64,000 bases of DNA from assembly GCA_930367215.1 (NCBI GenBank), contig OV884060.1, positions 181,671,253 through 181,735,252 on the forward strand, written 5' to 3'. The translations under genes were made by a program, and so were the position numbers. The number at the start of each line of letters is the position of its first letter. Positions within the stretch are counted from its first letter, which is position 1. Below, piece by piece: positions 33,657 through 45,259 of the stretch. The notes beneath the pieces were generated by a model that saw nothing but the letters and a program-made list of their open reading frames with translations, did no database searches and was not told the DNA's origin. The DNA comes from Pollenia angustigena. Taxonomy: Eukaryota > Arthropoda > Insecta > Diptera > Polleniidae.

Positions 33657-33901
33657 CACAGAGCATACAGAGACGTCACGAGACGGAAGATTTTGCGTTC
33701 TTTTCCGTCTCTTTCTTCTAAAGCTGCCCTTTTTGCATTTTTTGTTTTGATTACGCAATTCGTGTTGATAGTAGCGGAATGTTTTTACACATTGCCACTT
33801 TACTACCAAAAACATTTTCTTTCTCTTTCTTTGAAAGCTGCCCTCGCAAATGATTTGGGCATTTTTCATACGTCACTTTTTTCATCTCTGTATGCTTTGT
33901 G
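33657..33901. mobile_element. Inverted-end element, 7-bp duplication ACACTAA
   Basis: Left end CACAGAGCATACAGAGA; complement of right end CACAAAGCATACAGAGA. ACACTAA is present at 33650-33656 and 33902-33908. Internally TTTCTTCTAAAGCTGCCCT and TTTCTTTGAAAGCTGCCCT form a direct repeat. It is 245 bp. The opposing frames at 33612-33902 arise from the internal symmetry. Confidence 0.65.
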
Positions 33902-33919
33902 ACACTAATGTGTATTTAG

Positions 33920-35377
33920 TAGGGTATTCATTCGGTTAACCGCCAATCGGTTAACCGATTAATTACTACCCGATTAACTGATCGGTTAATTTCAAATTGG
34001 CTTTTTTCGATTAACGATTAAACCGGTTAATTTTGGTCGATTAACCGATTAACCGATGTAACAAAAATTTCAATATTTTGTAGTATTATAATAAATTTTT
34101 TTGTGTTTTTAATTATTTGTTTCGTCTCATATACAAAACGTATATTTTATACAAACAAAGACGGTGTTCAGTGACCTTCATTTAAACCAATTTTCCGCCG
34201 ACCGGTGACTAAAATTACAATGTTTTTAATTTTTTTATGTTCATCATCGATCAGCAGGAATGTGGCGAAAAATGGATTAAATTTTGGATTGTCAACACCT
34301 TTTTTTGTTTAACGCTTTTCATATATACCTTCTCATATCAGTACATATTTTAACAGAATTATCCGAAACAATTAGAAGTGTTAAAAATTTAAAAAAAAAA
34401 CTCTAATGGCATAATGGAGTATGTTATATGTTAAGAAAAATCCTGGAAAAGGACTGAGAAATTAGATCTACGATAGGTAAAAGAATTTTTTTGCAAGTCA
34501 AGTTTTGTCAAAACTAAAGGAAAGAATCGCTTTAATCCTAACCATTTAAACCAAATTACTTTTGTAAAAGATTATTTTATAAGATCTCCTTCAACTATTG
34601 AAATAACTAAAAAAATTATCTCAGTTTATTTTTTTTTTTAAATACCTATTTGGGGGATTCGCAAGGAAGTCATAAAGTCTTAAAATAATAACAAGAAATA
34701 TATATCGTCGGCTTAATATGCAAACCGGCTAAATCCACTTTTTATGTAAATTGAGATGTTGATGCCGTGTGGAAGAGAAAGATAAGCCTCGTCGCATGTA
34801 GTTTTTCTCCTATTTAAGTCTTGAAGTGTGTAAGACTAAATGTATTTTTAATTTTCTATCAAGCTGCAAATAGGGAAAATAAAAAGTTTTTCGTCTTTCC
34901 TGTAAAATATGCTGAAAGTGAGTTAACAGGTTTGCATAATAAGCCGACGATATGACTGCTGTGCACTACTGTACAGTTAGGACGAATCAATGAACACAGC
35001 ATTAAAATTTTTATTTTTATTTATACAATTGTAAAATATTATTTAGGATACTATGACGATATGACTTGATAGCACAAGGTATTAATTGAAAAAATGCATA
35101 TTACATATTTATGAATTGTTTTTTTGTTTGCTCGTTTTAGTTCAAGAATTGTTATGTTTCGTATGTTATTGTTTTTTTTAGTAATAAACTCCAAATAATA
35201 AACAAATAATGCATTTTTATATACTGAAATAACCATATTTATAAAAAAAAACTTGATTAATCGGTTAACCGATCAAAAACAAAACTAACCGATTATTAAC
35301 CGATTAAACCAAAACCTCGGTTAATTAATCGAGCGATTAACCGAATAAAGGAAAAAGTCGATTAAATGAATACCCTA
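33920..35377. mobile_element. Non-autonomous hAT element, 8-bp duplication GTATTTAG
   Basis: The ends are TAGGGTATTCATT and its complement AATGAATACCCTA. GTATTTAG is exact at 33912-33919 and 35378-35385. Both subterminal zones are crowded with CGGTTAACCGATTAA words, a typical arrangement of transposase-binding repeats in hAT elements. The 1458 bp hold no transposase remnant that I can see. A further element sits inside at 34705-34950. Confidence 0.9.
34705..34950. mobile_element. TA-flanked MITE inside the hAT element
   Basis: TCGTCGGCTTAATATGCAAA at the left pairs with TTTGCATAATAAGCCGACGA at the right. TA flanks are at 34703-34704 and 34951-34952. It is 246 bp and non-coding. Confidence 0.7.
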
Positions 35378-35385
35378 GTATTTAG

Positions 35386-35869
35386 CGTGTTAAATATTGA
35401 ATGCAAAGTTTGTACTAATAAGTGATATTCACCCGGTTGTAGCAATTTTCAACATTAAATTTTCTTTAAATCCAATAAACGTAAACAACACCAATTTTCA
35501 ATAACTAAAGTCAGCTTTTGTTAAAAATTTTTAAATAATAAAATAAAATAAAAAAGAATAATTCCCACATTCTATTTCCTTTAACTTAAAAATAAGACTT
35601 AAAGTTTTCTACATAACCTATACAAAAAACCATTATGTTATGGGTTAGAACTTAAATTTGCTTAAGTTGTGAAAAAGATTTACATGAGTACCTGCCTTGC
35701 GGCCTTGCAAACGCTCCTGACTTTAAGAACCACCAGCGCACACAAATAGCAATTTGAGTTTTATAATCCGGCAGAATTATACTTTCGCCCCTTGTTTTGG
35801 AGCTGGAGCTTTTTAACTTTCGCTTCATTAGAATGGTCGGTAGCATCTGTTGAATAACAACAGCACCTA
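35386..35869. other. AT-rich stretch without a recognisable gene
   Basis: The minus frame at 35652-35846 has mixed composition but no recognised family. Confidence 0.35.
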
Positions 35870-36942
35870 GGAAGATCTGTTCCCATAATTCGAACTTTTA
35901 CAGGTGAAAGCTGTCATGTAGTTTAGCAACTCCCTCCCTGCAATTTTTGGTTTAAACCGCAACCACCACGTCATCCCCGAGAGTACCCCATCATAAATAA
36001 AATACCTTTTTAAGGAGTGCATACCCTTGTCAAAAGCATACCATCCTCCTCATTATCAATATTTATCACCTTATTAGCTTCCTCTTAATCATCTCCACAA
36101 GCATTCTTCACTCATTAACCAGACCTACTATCAATGGTGCATTCGATAATCCGCTCATCATTAGCTTCTGATGATTATTCATACAACATTTATACATCAA
36201 ATGTTGAACCGTCGGGAGTCCTCCTTCCTTCATAAATTACATATCATCTAATCATTCGCTTTTCATTTTGATTCAGCATTCAAACATCATTCAACATTAA
36301 TACATCATACATGGACCGGGCGGGAGTTCTTATTTATACATGACTGTGGTATTGCAATTACTTAATCTTTGTTTTCATTCAGCATACACACTTTACAGAT
36401 CATTCAACATTATACATCTTACATGGACCGGGCAAGAGTCCCCAATCATGCATGGTGCTTTATTTTCTTCTACCACCATCTTATTTTCTACATCATCTCA
36501 TCATCATCAACCATTTGACAATCGTCCATATCATTCTTTATCTTCTCCTACATCATCTCATCAACAATTACACCATCTTCCATCTCAGTCTTCATCTTCT
36601 TCTACATCATCTCATCATCATCACCCATTTGACTATTTCGTCTAATGAAAACCCTGCGCAAAAGCATCCCTAGCGTGTAAAAAGCATCTTTTTTCAGGCA
36701 GGAAATCTTCGCAAAGGCAATCGCCCTGAAAGACAGGAAATACTTCCCTTGCCGCAAGAGGGCTACTCACTGGGGCCTCAACGAATAGTGAGTCCAATAC
36801 CGAAGTGCCGGAGGCTACTCACTCCCGTGTTACCAGCTATAATTTCTGGTTACACACGTATTCCAGAGATCAAGATTTAAAGAACCCCGCCAAGTTAGAA
36901 CTACGGTCGAGTCCCAGGTATTGGTTGCACCTGTTTTCTACA

Positions 36943-37032
36943 GTGGATATAACATCAAAAGTGGATATAACATCAAAAGTGGATATAACATCAAAAGTGG
37001 ATATAACATCAAAAGTGGATATAACATCAAAA
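36943..37032 (+). repeat. Five exact 18-bp tandem units
   Basis: GTGGATATAACATCAAAA is repeated five times without change. In the 123-codon frame at 36805-37176 it encodes the hexapeptide VDITSK five times, since 18 is a multiple of three. The rest of that frame shows no known domain, so the coding status is open. Exact identity points to recent expansion or gene conversion. Confidence 0.85.
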
Positions 37033-37656
37033 GGTAAAGATCCCCAAGATGGTTTAACTACGGCTTCTGACAGTCGTAGCACATTCCCGGGGGATTTAAC
37101 AATCAACGTCCAAGTTATACTCTTCTGGATCCAAAGCGTAGTCGATCAGAGGCAACAATTGTTTTCGCCAGCGTGAGGCCTCAAAGCTTTTTAGTTTGTA
37201 CTTCAGTCGTTCGAAGTGTAGACGATCCATCCGATCTGAGGAAACCACAACAGATTAATTGATTTATAAAACTTGGGTAACGCAACAACCTTATTTTATT
37301 TAGAAATATCCCATTAATTAATATCTGACATTAATTGCCTATATTCTTTTATAGGAAATAATCCATGACTTATCATGGCCACTTGCCACATTGACCTCCA
37401 TATATTCCAACTGTGTACTTATTTATATTATTAGTTTTAATTAAAAATAGTACTCGTATATAATTTTCACGTTAGCCAAAGGTTAGGTGTGTTCCACATA
37501 ATTTGTTTCAATAACCGAACAAACAAAATGCCGCTTTCTCACAACATTCAAGTTAATTTTATTTATTTTAACCAGAACATTCCGTCGTAAAGATTGTACA
37601 CAAATTAAATTTAATTAAAATTCATAAAACGGAAGCTATCAGTAGAAAAAAAAAAG

Positions 37657-37806
37657 TTGGGTTGTTCACGGAAGGCTGGCTATCAGGTTATATAGTTACA
37701 TATAAATTATAAATATTTTTTTAAATTTTTTTTAAAAATTTTGTTGCTGTTAAAACCACTACATAACCATGTAACCTGATAGTCTGCCTTCCGTAAAAAA
37801 ACCCAA
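37657..37806. mobile_element. MITE with TTGGGTT ends
   Basis: The left arm, TTGGGTTGTTCACGGAAGG then CTATCAGGTTA, pairs with the right arm, TAACCTGATAGTCTGCCTTC then CGTAAAAAAACCCAA. The arms are about 45 bp, leaving a 60-bp AT-rich loop. No duplication could be read. Confidence 0.65.
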
Positions 37807-38490
37807 ATATTATCAAAAGCTGCTTGAATTGTGGATTATTTTTAAAGGTAAAAAATGCCGCTAGCATGGTCTATGCTGGATAGCAACCTTAAGTAGGTTT
37901 TTCTGGATCTCCTTACCGTCACTTTGGGTTAACACCACGTAATTCCCGAAGGTATCCCTTTGTCAAAAAAGCATTTATTCTTAGCACTCCGTTCATAAGG
38001 CTGTATGAAAGCTTAACCTTAGAAGTACTAATTAACAGAAAAGTAAAGCTTTCGCTAAGTCAAACAAGAAGAATACTAACGGAGTTTTCAACCAATAGTC
38101 CGTCCGCCCGTTCAGTGTTGTGCCACCGAGGCTTCTGACTCTACCAACTACGATCTCTGGTCAGTCGCGAAATCGCGAAGATCTCTTGAAATCTGTAAAT
38201 TTTGGATTTTTTTTCGAATCTCACTTACTGACGGCACATAATTTCCCAAAGGTGAAATATTCTTCATATTGTCCCTAAAAACCTCCGGGAGCCATCTTAG
38301 TAGCTGCGGTAGTATTCTTAGGGCTAATAAAATAGAGCAAGTTAAACTCTCTTTTTGGTTTAAAATGTGTTTAAACCAACAAATCTATAAATCAGTAAAA
38401 ATCTAAACCATCTTTAAACGCATAAAATTGGGCGTTTAAACAACCAATAACAACCAATGTGACAAGATTTCTCGTAGCCACATGTTATTT

Positions 38491-39077
38491 CCCAGCTGGC
38501 ATTTGGCTGATTATTTTTTGTAAAAATCACCCAAATGATTATTTTCAGATCAGTTTTGTTGATTAAAAACTGATTTATACTCAGGTGATTAAAAAAGGAT
38601 TCATATATGATTCTTTTATATGTTTAAATAATGATTTTTAAATAATTTGAATTTTTTTTTTTTGCCAAATGAAAAAATATAAAAATATAAACTTTCATGT
38701 CAGCCAAACAAATAAAAAGCTAAAAAAGAAACCCAAAAATTATTGACAATTTATGTATAAACTTAAATGTTTATAAACTTAAATGTTTATAAACTTAAAT
38801 GTTTCTTATCATCTTTGCGAAAAACCAATTACTTTTATTTGGTTCAAAAGCCATAATGGTGCTGATTTATCGGAGAAAAATTAAAAAAAAAAATAACAAT
38901 TAAAATTGAGACAAAAACGATTCAATAATGATTAAAAAAACTAAGATTAAAATGATCAAAAAGTAATCAGGTGATTCATCGGTAGGGTACCATTTTCTCA
39001 CAACGAGAGAATCACTTATGATTGAAAAATGAGCTGATTCCTAAATGATTAGATTATGATGCAAAATGCTAGCTGGG
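38491..39077. mobile_element. Inverted-repeat element with CCCAGCTGGCATTT ends
   Basis: CCCAGCTGGCATTTGG at the left; complement of the right end is CCCAGCTAGCATTTTG. TTT lies on both outer sides. The interior has repeated TGATTA / AATCAC words near both ends, and three units of ATAAACTTAAATGTTT at about 38757-38803. It is 587 bp with no coding. Confidence 0.65.
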
Positions 39078-40426
39078 TTTTGTAACTACATATCGAGCCT
39101 TTTATATTAATAAAAAAAAATATTTAATATTATTAAAAATTTTTCACCTTTTTTTAATTACAAAACATTCCTCTTTTTTAAAAAACTTGTAAAAAAATAA
39201 CTTAAGTAAACGGAACTACTATTAAAAAGATGGCTGAAAACTTCAAATGCATTTTTCTCAGTTCACGATTTTTTGAATTACTACGGTATTGCACCAAAGG
39301 CTCGATATGTACACATAATTCATGTGACACAGATTTATAGTTGTTAAGTTTAAACTACATATAAATTTAAGTTTAGTTCAACTAAACCAGCGCTTAAACA
39401 TTCACCTATTTATTAGCCATTAGTATCATATTCCTAGACGCTGTGCACGCCTGTTACAAAGATATACAATACTGATGCAACTTCCTTCGTGTACAGTCTT
39501 TTTAATGACGAAGTATTAATTCTCTTAATGTGAACCTTTTCTCCATCTCACTCAGACCAACAAACAGTCATTCGTACCGACATCATTATCTACCAGCTGT
39601 GGATCATTCATCATCGACATGTCGAATTAATTAGCAGACCTTTCAATTAACACAGATGTGCTAAACATTAATTTGACAAACAAATTGTTATAAAAAAAAA
39701 CAGGCATAAATATGTGAATTGTAATGTAAAATGATTTGTTAATTAAAGCAAATTGAAAAATAATTAAAAAACTTTTATCAAGAATAGTAATAATTCTCTA
39801 AATATTCGAAATGTGAATAGGTATATTCACTTGTAAATTAAAAAAATATTTATTGGTGCTTTTTGAAATTACTTTAACAAATTGGAAGTAAAAAGGTTAT
39901 GCTTTTAAGAAAATACAATAAAACTTGATAATTGAAGATGAGGAAAAATTTAAATAAAGTTAAGTGAGGAACAGAATAGTCGCTGTAGTACAACGTTACG
40001 AATAACGCTCCAAGCTCTCAAACGTAAAAAACGGCAGTTTCAACGTAGTGTCTACAGAATACGTTTGTAGTTGTAGTAGTCGTTGCAGTTGAAGTTGAAG
40101 CGCAAAATTTGAAATTTTTAACTTTATTCCGCTACAGACCATTCGTCAGCTTCAGCTATTACTGCAACTAATTTATTATGTTCCCGAGCCCTGTTTCTCA
40201 AAACTACAAGTTACAAATCTACAAGTAAAATACATTAAAAAAGCAACAGTTTTACAATTTTTACAATTTTTGCTTTTGTTTCAAATGTACTGTACTTGTA
40301 GATTTTTAGCCTGGCCTTAAGTTTTTTAACAAATACTAAAAAATTAAATTAATTATAAATTTTCATTGTAAAATGTTTAAAATGGGTTTCATTTTAAGTA
40401 ATAGGTCAAGACAGATTCATTAGATA
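39078..40426. other. AT-rich stretch; one possible small inverted repeat
   Basis: At about 40189-40317, CTACAAGTTACAAATCTACAAG at the left pairs loosely with CTTGTAGATTTTTAGCC at the right, a weak MITE candidate. Nothing else assigned. Confidence 0.4.
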
Positions 40427-41748
40427 CAGTGATGCCAACTTTTTGAAAGCAAAAAACACTTTAAAATTAAAAAAAGCACTAAAAAGCACTATTTCGAGCA
40501 AGAAAAAAGCGTAAAAAGCACTAAGCGATTTTTACAATTTAATTAAACACAAAACAAGTTGCACTCGGCTATGCCGAATATTATATACCTCCAAAATTAA
40601 AAAAAAAGGCGACGACGTTGATGGGAACCATTTTCATTTAAGATTAAATAATAAACATATTTACATTTGTATATAAACATTTTTAAATGAATTATTATTA
40701 TCTTCAATTAAAATAATATCATCCAAATCATTTAGAGTTTAAATTGGCCATTAAACAGTTTTAAAGTAATACAGTGCGAGCACGATTTTCGTAACTCGAA
40801 AAAATCTGGCCTGTTGCAATTACTGATAATTTGACCGACCATTGTTTATAAAACTTTATGACAGTATTTATTTAAATAACATCCTTATATTTTATCGTTT
40901 AAATAAATCTTAATTAAAATCGTGCAAAGTTTAATAAAACTGTTGGCTTATGATATTATCCAATTATTTGAGCATATGTACGCTTCTGAATAAAGAACAC
41001 GCATTAGGTGTAAAACAGAAAAAACATGTATGTTTGCATTCTGACACTTAGTTAAACCTTTTTTCAATAGCAGTAGAGGTGCAAAACACGTGGAAAACTA
41101 AAGCGCGTGAAAAATGGCAGGTTACACAACGCTCGTATTTATTTTCTGTCAGCTGTTTTTAACTTATTTAACACTTTGCATATACCAAGCTACGGCTCTT
41201 TTTTTGTTGTTGAAATCTTTGCGTTTTTTGTACGGTTTCCGACTGCATTTTTGTTTTAACAATTCCTAATATTTTCCAATCCATATTCTATTTTGGAAAC
41301 AGTGTCTAAGTCTTTAAAAAAATGTTTACCAAAATACATCGTTTTTATTACGATTACTAAAAATGTTGTCAACGCTAAAAAATGCAACGTTTCGTAAAAT
41401 TTCCAAATTGCTAGGAAGCCTAGCTCTAACCTCGTAAATAAAGGTTTAGGTAAAACGACTGTAACTTTCTTTTATCATTTGAAATCTTAAAATCTTTACA
41501 AGCCTTCTCAAAATTGTACTCCAAGTAGCAAAGTTCAACTCTATATAATCGTAGTTTTAAAAAATGATAGAAAAAAAATAAAAATAGAAAAATAAAAATT
41601 TTAAAAAGCACTAAAGGCACTAACGAAAAATTGAAAAAGCACCAAGTTAGTGCTTTTTTTTAGTTTGGCACTATGGATAAAATTTTGGCATTTTGAGGCA
41701 TCAAAAAGCACCATAAATAGTGCCAAAAGCACTAAGTTGGCATCACTG
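40427..41748. mobile_element. Non-autonomous hAT element, 8-bp duplication ATTAGATA
   Basis: Ends CAGTGATGCCAACTTTTTG and (complement of right) CAGTGATGCCAACTTAGTG. ATTAGATA is exact at 40419-40426 and 41749-41756. Both ends carry many AAAGCACTAA / TTAGTGCTTTT repeats. The 1322 bp contain only short low-complexity frames (41426-41922). A truncated inverted relative is at 22686-22970. Near 40560 the interior has TTGCACTCGGCTATGCCGAA, resembling the right end of the repeat at 44132-45215. Confidence 0.9.
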
Positions 41749-41765
41749 ATTAGATATATGCATCA

Positions 41766-41789
41766 TAGAGAGAGAGAGAGAGAGAGAGC
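41766..41789 (+). repeat. (GA)n microsatellite
   Basis: About 12 AG units lie just after the hAT element. Confidence 0.85.
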
Positions 41790-42026
41790 GAAGCGCATTC
41801 GTAATTTCAAATTGTCAAAAGTTGTTTTTATTTCGTATGTATGTATCAAAAAATTTGCGTGTGTGCGTTCAATGGAAACTATTTTGATAATTTGGAATTT
41901 TTCCCAAACAAAAACCATTTAAAGGGCGACGAGTTCACCTATGAATGTGCCTTGGAATAGGTTGTTTTAACAATTTATTTTTCATTAAGAGCGTTGCATT
42001 TTGTTTTAACAATTTAAAGACTTGTA

Positions 42027-43030
42027 CACAGAAAATATTATTGCCGAATTATTTTCAAACAAACGCTTGTTTGATAATTTTTTTAATTTCTACAAATTTT
42101 TTTACTGATTCAATTAAAATTTTTGTTTGATTTTTATTTAACCAACAAAAATGTTGACAACCATTCAAAAATATAATACACGCGTTATTGGTTTCAAGTT
42201 TTCATAATTTTGTATGAAATATTTAACGCTTTTTAATGTTGTCGCCTTTTTGAATTTTTTTATTTGATCGTAAGCAACACTCCCTAATGTGAAATATAAG
42301 AACTACAACAAAAAACACATACAGTCTATTTTTGGACACTTTAAAAAAGTACAACAGTAAGAAAGATGAAGAGGTTTGAAGTAAAAAAAAATAACAGGTA
42401 AAAAACGTTTCACTCTTTTTAAACAACAGAAACAACAACAACATTATAAGAAACAAAATAAATTTTTGGTTGGTTTCAAAGTTGGTTAAAAAAAAACCAA
42501 AATCCCGTATTAAATTTTTTCAAACTGTTTGCTTAAATACATCAAATACAAAAATATAATGGTGACGAAAAACATATCGAGTCGGTCTGTCGCCGTTTTT
42601 GGGTTACATTTCTTCTTCATTAGCAAAGGAAAGGATACAGCAACAGTGAGTGATGACGAAAAATATTGTGTGTATAAAAAAAGAACTACGTTCAAAAATT
42701 ATTCCAACAAAAAAATGTGTCTCAAAGCCAGCCGGCCGCTCTGCTCTCTCTGCCATCATCTTCTAATACAGTGCCTGCTTGTGTGCGCATCATTGCTTGT
42801 GCAAAAACCTGTTTTTTTTTGATTTTGAAATTTAGTATATGAATTTCAGTAAACTTTTTGTTTGATTCAGTTAAATTATTTGTTTGAAAAAATCAGTGTT
42901 TTTTTTTCAATAAACCAAATGCAAATAAATTGTTTGAATATGCGAATTTGTTTATAGGACCGATTTCAGACAAAAAATTGTTTGATTCTACAAATTTTTT
43001 GTTTGAATTGGAAAAATAATTTTTTCTGTG
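42027..43030. mobile_element. CACAGAAA/TA element, copy 1
   Basis: Left end CACAGAAAATATTATT; complement of right end CACAGAAAAAATTATT. TA flanks at 42025-42026 and 43031-43032. Subterminal TTTGTTTGA / TCAAACAAA words repeat near both ends, and CAAACAAACGCTTGTTTG forms a small palindrome near 42056. It is almost identical by eye to 49715-50711. Frames at 42223-42456 (minus) and 42510-42822 are low-complexity and recur in the other copy because the DNA recurs. Confidence 0.85.
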
Positions 43031-43113
43031 TAGATTAGTTATGGAAATGATTTTTATTTCTAATGGAAGTACAATCGATGCCAATATTTATTAAAAACGA
43101 CATCGTTAAAATG

Positions 43114-43410
43114 TCAATCGCGAAAGCGCTGGCACAAGTGAATTCCGTTAACCAATTTTTCCATGCCATAAGCACACAAATTGGACGAAATACCAGGATC
43201 TTGGTCTGCAGCTTTTCTAACGTTGTTGGCTTGTTGGTAAAGACCAGCGATTGCATGTAACCCGTAAATAAAAAGCTTAAAAGGACAACATCGCACAAAT
43301 AAGATGCCATTCGCGGGCACCGAATATTTGGTCTTTCAATATTCGATTATATCAAACGCCTTTCGGCACATTGCGTCATCCTGTTGGACTCACATACATA
43401 TGGCCCAAGT
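43114..43410 (-). pseudogene. Unassigned coding-like stretch with one stop
   Basis: On the minus strand a frame starts near 43410 (QQDDAMCRKAFDIIEY), meets a stop near 43360, then is open to 43114 with KLFIYGLHAIAGLYQQANNV and AYGMEKLVNGIHLCQRFRD. The composition is unlike the AT-driven frames nearby and the DNA is less AT-rich. I do not recognise the family. It may be an exon remnant, part of a decayed gene or a TE coding piece. It lies between two mobile elements. Confidence 0.3.
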
Positions 43411-43482
43411 TAATAGCGTAGAGCGGATCCCGAAAATACTTCGTTATAACGACCCTCTAGCGATTGCCGTTAGCAGTTGTTA

Positions 43483-43738
43483 GTCCCCAATTACATTATA
43501 CGACTTTTGTCGTTGCGATTATTTTCGTTTCTACTTTGGATGCGTTCTTATATGTAAGAGCACTGTTCGATTTTTGTCGTAACAACTTTTTCAGTCCCAC
43601 CAAACTTACATACATTTTTCGTCAAATGAGAGAACGAATGAGCGGAGAAAACGATTCGAAGATTTTGTACCCCTTTTAATTCCTCTCGCATTTAAGGTAA
43701 GAATCGCAACTAACAAATCGTATAATGTAAATTGGCAC
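43483..43738. mobile_element. PIF/Harbinger-like MITE, TTA target duplication
   Basis: The left end GTCCCCAATTACATTATACG pairs with a right end whose complement is GTGCCAATTTACATTATACG. TTA flanks are at 43480-43482 and 43739-43741. It is 256 bp. The 71-codon frame at 43464-43679 is not family-like. Confidence 0.65.
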
Positions 43739-43789
43739 TTAGCGATAGACCGATGACACCAACGTCATAAAAACTGTAACGAAGAGTTT

Positions 43790-44131
43790 AGACTCTTCAT
43801 AACAGATGAAAAGGGTATACATTTATGAGTTTGTCGTTCCGTTTGTAAATTCTACAATATTGATCTTAGATCCCATAAAGTATATACATCTATACTGGGT
43901 CCTTATGAGTAGTAAAATTGATTTGACAATATCCGTCTGTCCGTTTGTCTGTCGAAATGGGTTTTTCGAAAACCCCAGAAAGGATGGGAATTAGGTTGTT
44001 ACATACGTCAATCACATATGCTGCGTTAAATTTTGCTATTGAAATTCAGCCAAATTAGTCCATTAATAACTGAGACATGAGCAAAAACCCACGACTGCCT
44101 CTAACTTTTGCAATGAAATTCCCTGTTGTTG
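43790..44131 (+). repeat. Fragment of a GGGTATAC...CCGTCTGTCCG repeat
   Basis: AAAAGGGTATACATTTATGA, CCATAAAGTATATACATC and ATATCCGTCTGTCCGTTTGT follow the same order as in the next repeat, with divergence. It appears truncated at its right side. Confidence 0.5.
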
Positions 44132-45215
44132 TTTTTATACCCTCCACCACAATTAGTTGTGAAGAGGGTATATTAAGTTTGTCATTTCGTGTGAAACTTT
44201 TTTATTTTTCATCTCAGACCTCATAAAGTGTATATATTCTGGGTCCTTGAGTAATTCTAAGTCGATTTAGCCATGTCCGTCTGTCTGTCTGTCTGTTGAA
44301 AACACGCTCACTTTCGAACAACTCAAAAGAAATAAAAACTTGGTGCCAAATTGCTTGTAGTTATCCTAAGCAGTTTGGGATTGAAATCCAGCAAAATCGG
44401 TTCAGTAGGACCAGAGCTATGAATCAAATTGTGGAACCACCACCTAAAAAAATTGATAATTTTGTTACAAAATATAACATAAATGCTGGAACAAGGCACG
44501 GAATGAGATAAGATTTTGCAAAAATTTGTTTTATTTGACTGGAAATCACGCTGTTAAATTTCGTGAAGATCCGTCCATAATTTACCCTAAGCCCCATATA
44601 AACACTACTTCCGGAAAACAGTTTAGTACGTCTAAAACCGTAAAAAATAACGCTAGCGTAACAAAATTTGGTTCGTCACAGTTTTTTAGGAATAGAAATA
44701 ACACTGTGAAATTTCGTGACGATCGGTCCATAATTTACCTTAGGCCCCATATAAACCCTACTACCGGAAAACAGTTTAGTACGCCTAAAACCGTAAAAAA
44801 TAATGAAATCATAACAAATTTTGGCTCGTCACAGTTTTATAGGACTATAAATGATACTGTGAAATTTCGTGAAGATCGGTACATAATTTACCTTAAGCCC
44901 CATAGAAACCCTACTCCCGGAAAACAGTTTAGTACACCTTAAACCATAATTAATAATGCTATCATAACAGAGATTGGTGCGTCACAGTTTTAAAGGACTA
45001 GAAATGACGCTGTGAAATTTCGAAATGATCGGTCCATAATTTACCCTAGGCCCCATATAACCCTACTCCCGGAAAACGGTTTAGTACAGCTAAAACCATA
45101 ATTAATAACAAATCGTCACAGTTTAAGATAATAATAACATCATAAAGATATTCGAACTGTCGGTGGAGGGTATCAAAGATTCGGCACAGCCGAATATAGC
45201 ACTCTAACTTGTTTT
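44132..45215 (+). repeat. TATACCC...GCCGAATATAG repeat with 153-bp tandem core
   Basis: Opens TTTTATACCCTCCACCACAA, continues GTCCGTCTGTCTGTCTGTCT near 44276, and closes TTCGGCACAGCCGAATATAG. The core holds four direct units of about 153 bp beginning near 44560, 44713, 44863 and 45017, each with AGTTTAGTACGxCTAAAACC-type wording. Because 153 is a multiple of three, the frame at 44526-44942 reads through three units of 51 residues. I regard it as a by-product of the repeat. It is similar in layout to repeats widespread in flies; exact family not assigned. Confidence 0.65.
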
Positions 45216-45259
45216 TAAATGTGTATTGCATCTTTGTTTGCGCCTTTTTTACACATAAC

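Larger units (their letters stand above)
35870..38330. repeat. Unassigned region of diverged internal repeats
   Basis: This stretch is less AT-rich than its surroundings. It repeats related wording: ACCACGTCATCCCCGAGAGT (35968) and ACCACGTAATTCCCGAAGGT (37934); CATGGACCGGGCGGGAG (36310) and CATGGACCGGGCAAGAG (36422); GGAGGCTACTCACTCCCGTG (36810) and a relative near 38130. The pattern would suit an old LTR-type or other large element, but no polymerase or integrase signature is visible. CAT-rich simple sequence fills about 36455-36640, and frames there (36340-36673) are low-complexity. Confidence 0.4.

Noticed and set aside
33612..33902. Opposing serine/lysine-rich frames as genes
   Set aside because: They result from internal direct and inverted symmetry of the 33657-33901 element.
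42223..42456. Membrane protein shared with 49853-50155
   Set aside because: Hydrophobic runs come from AT-rich DNA of two copies of the same non-coding element.
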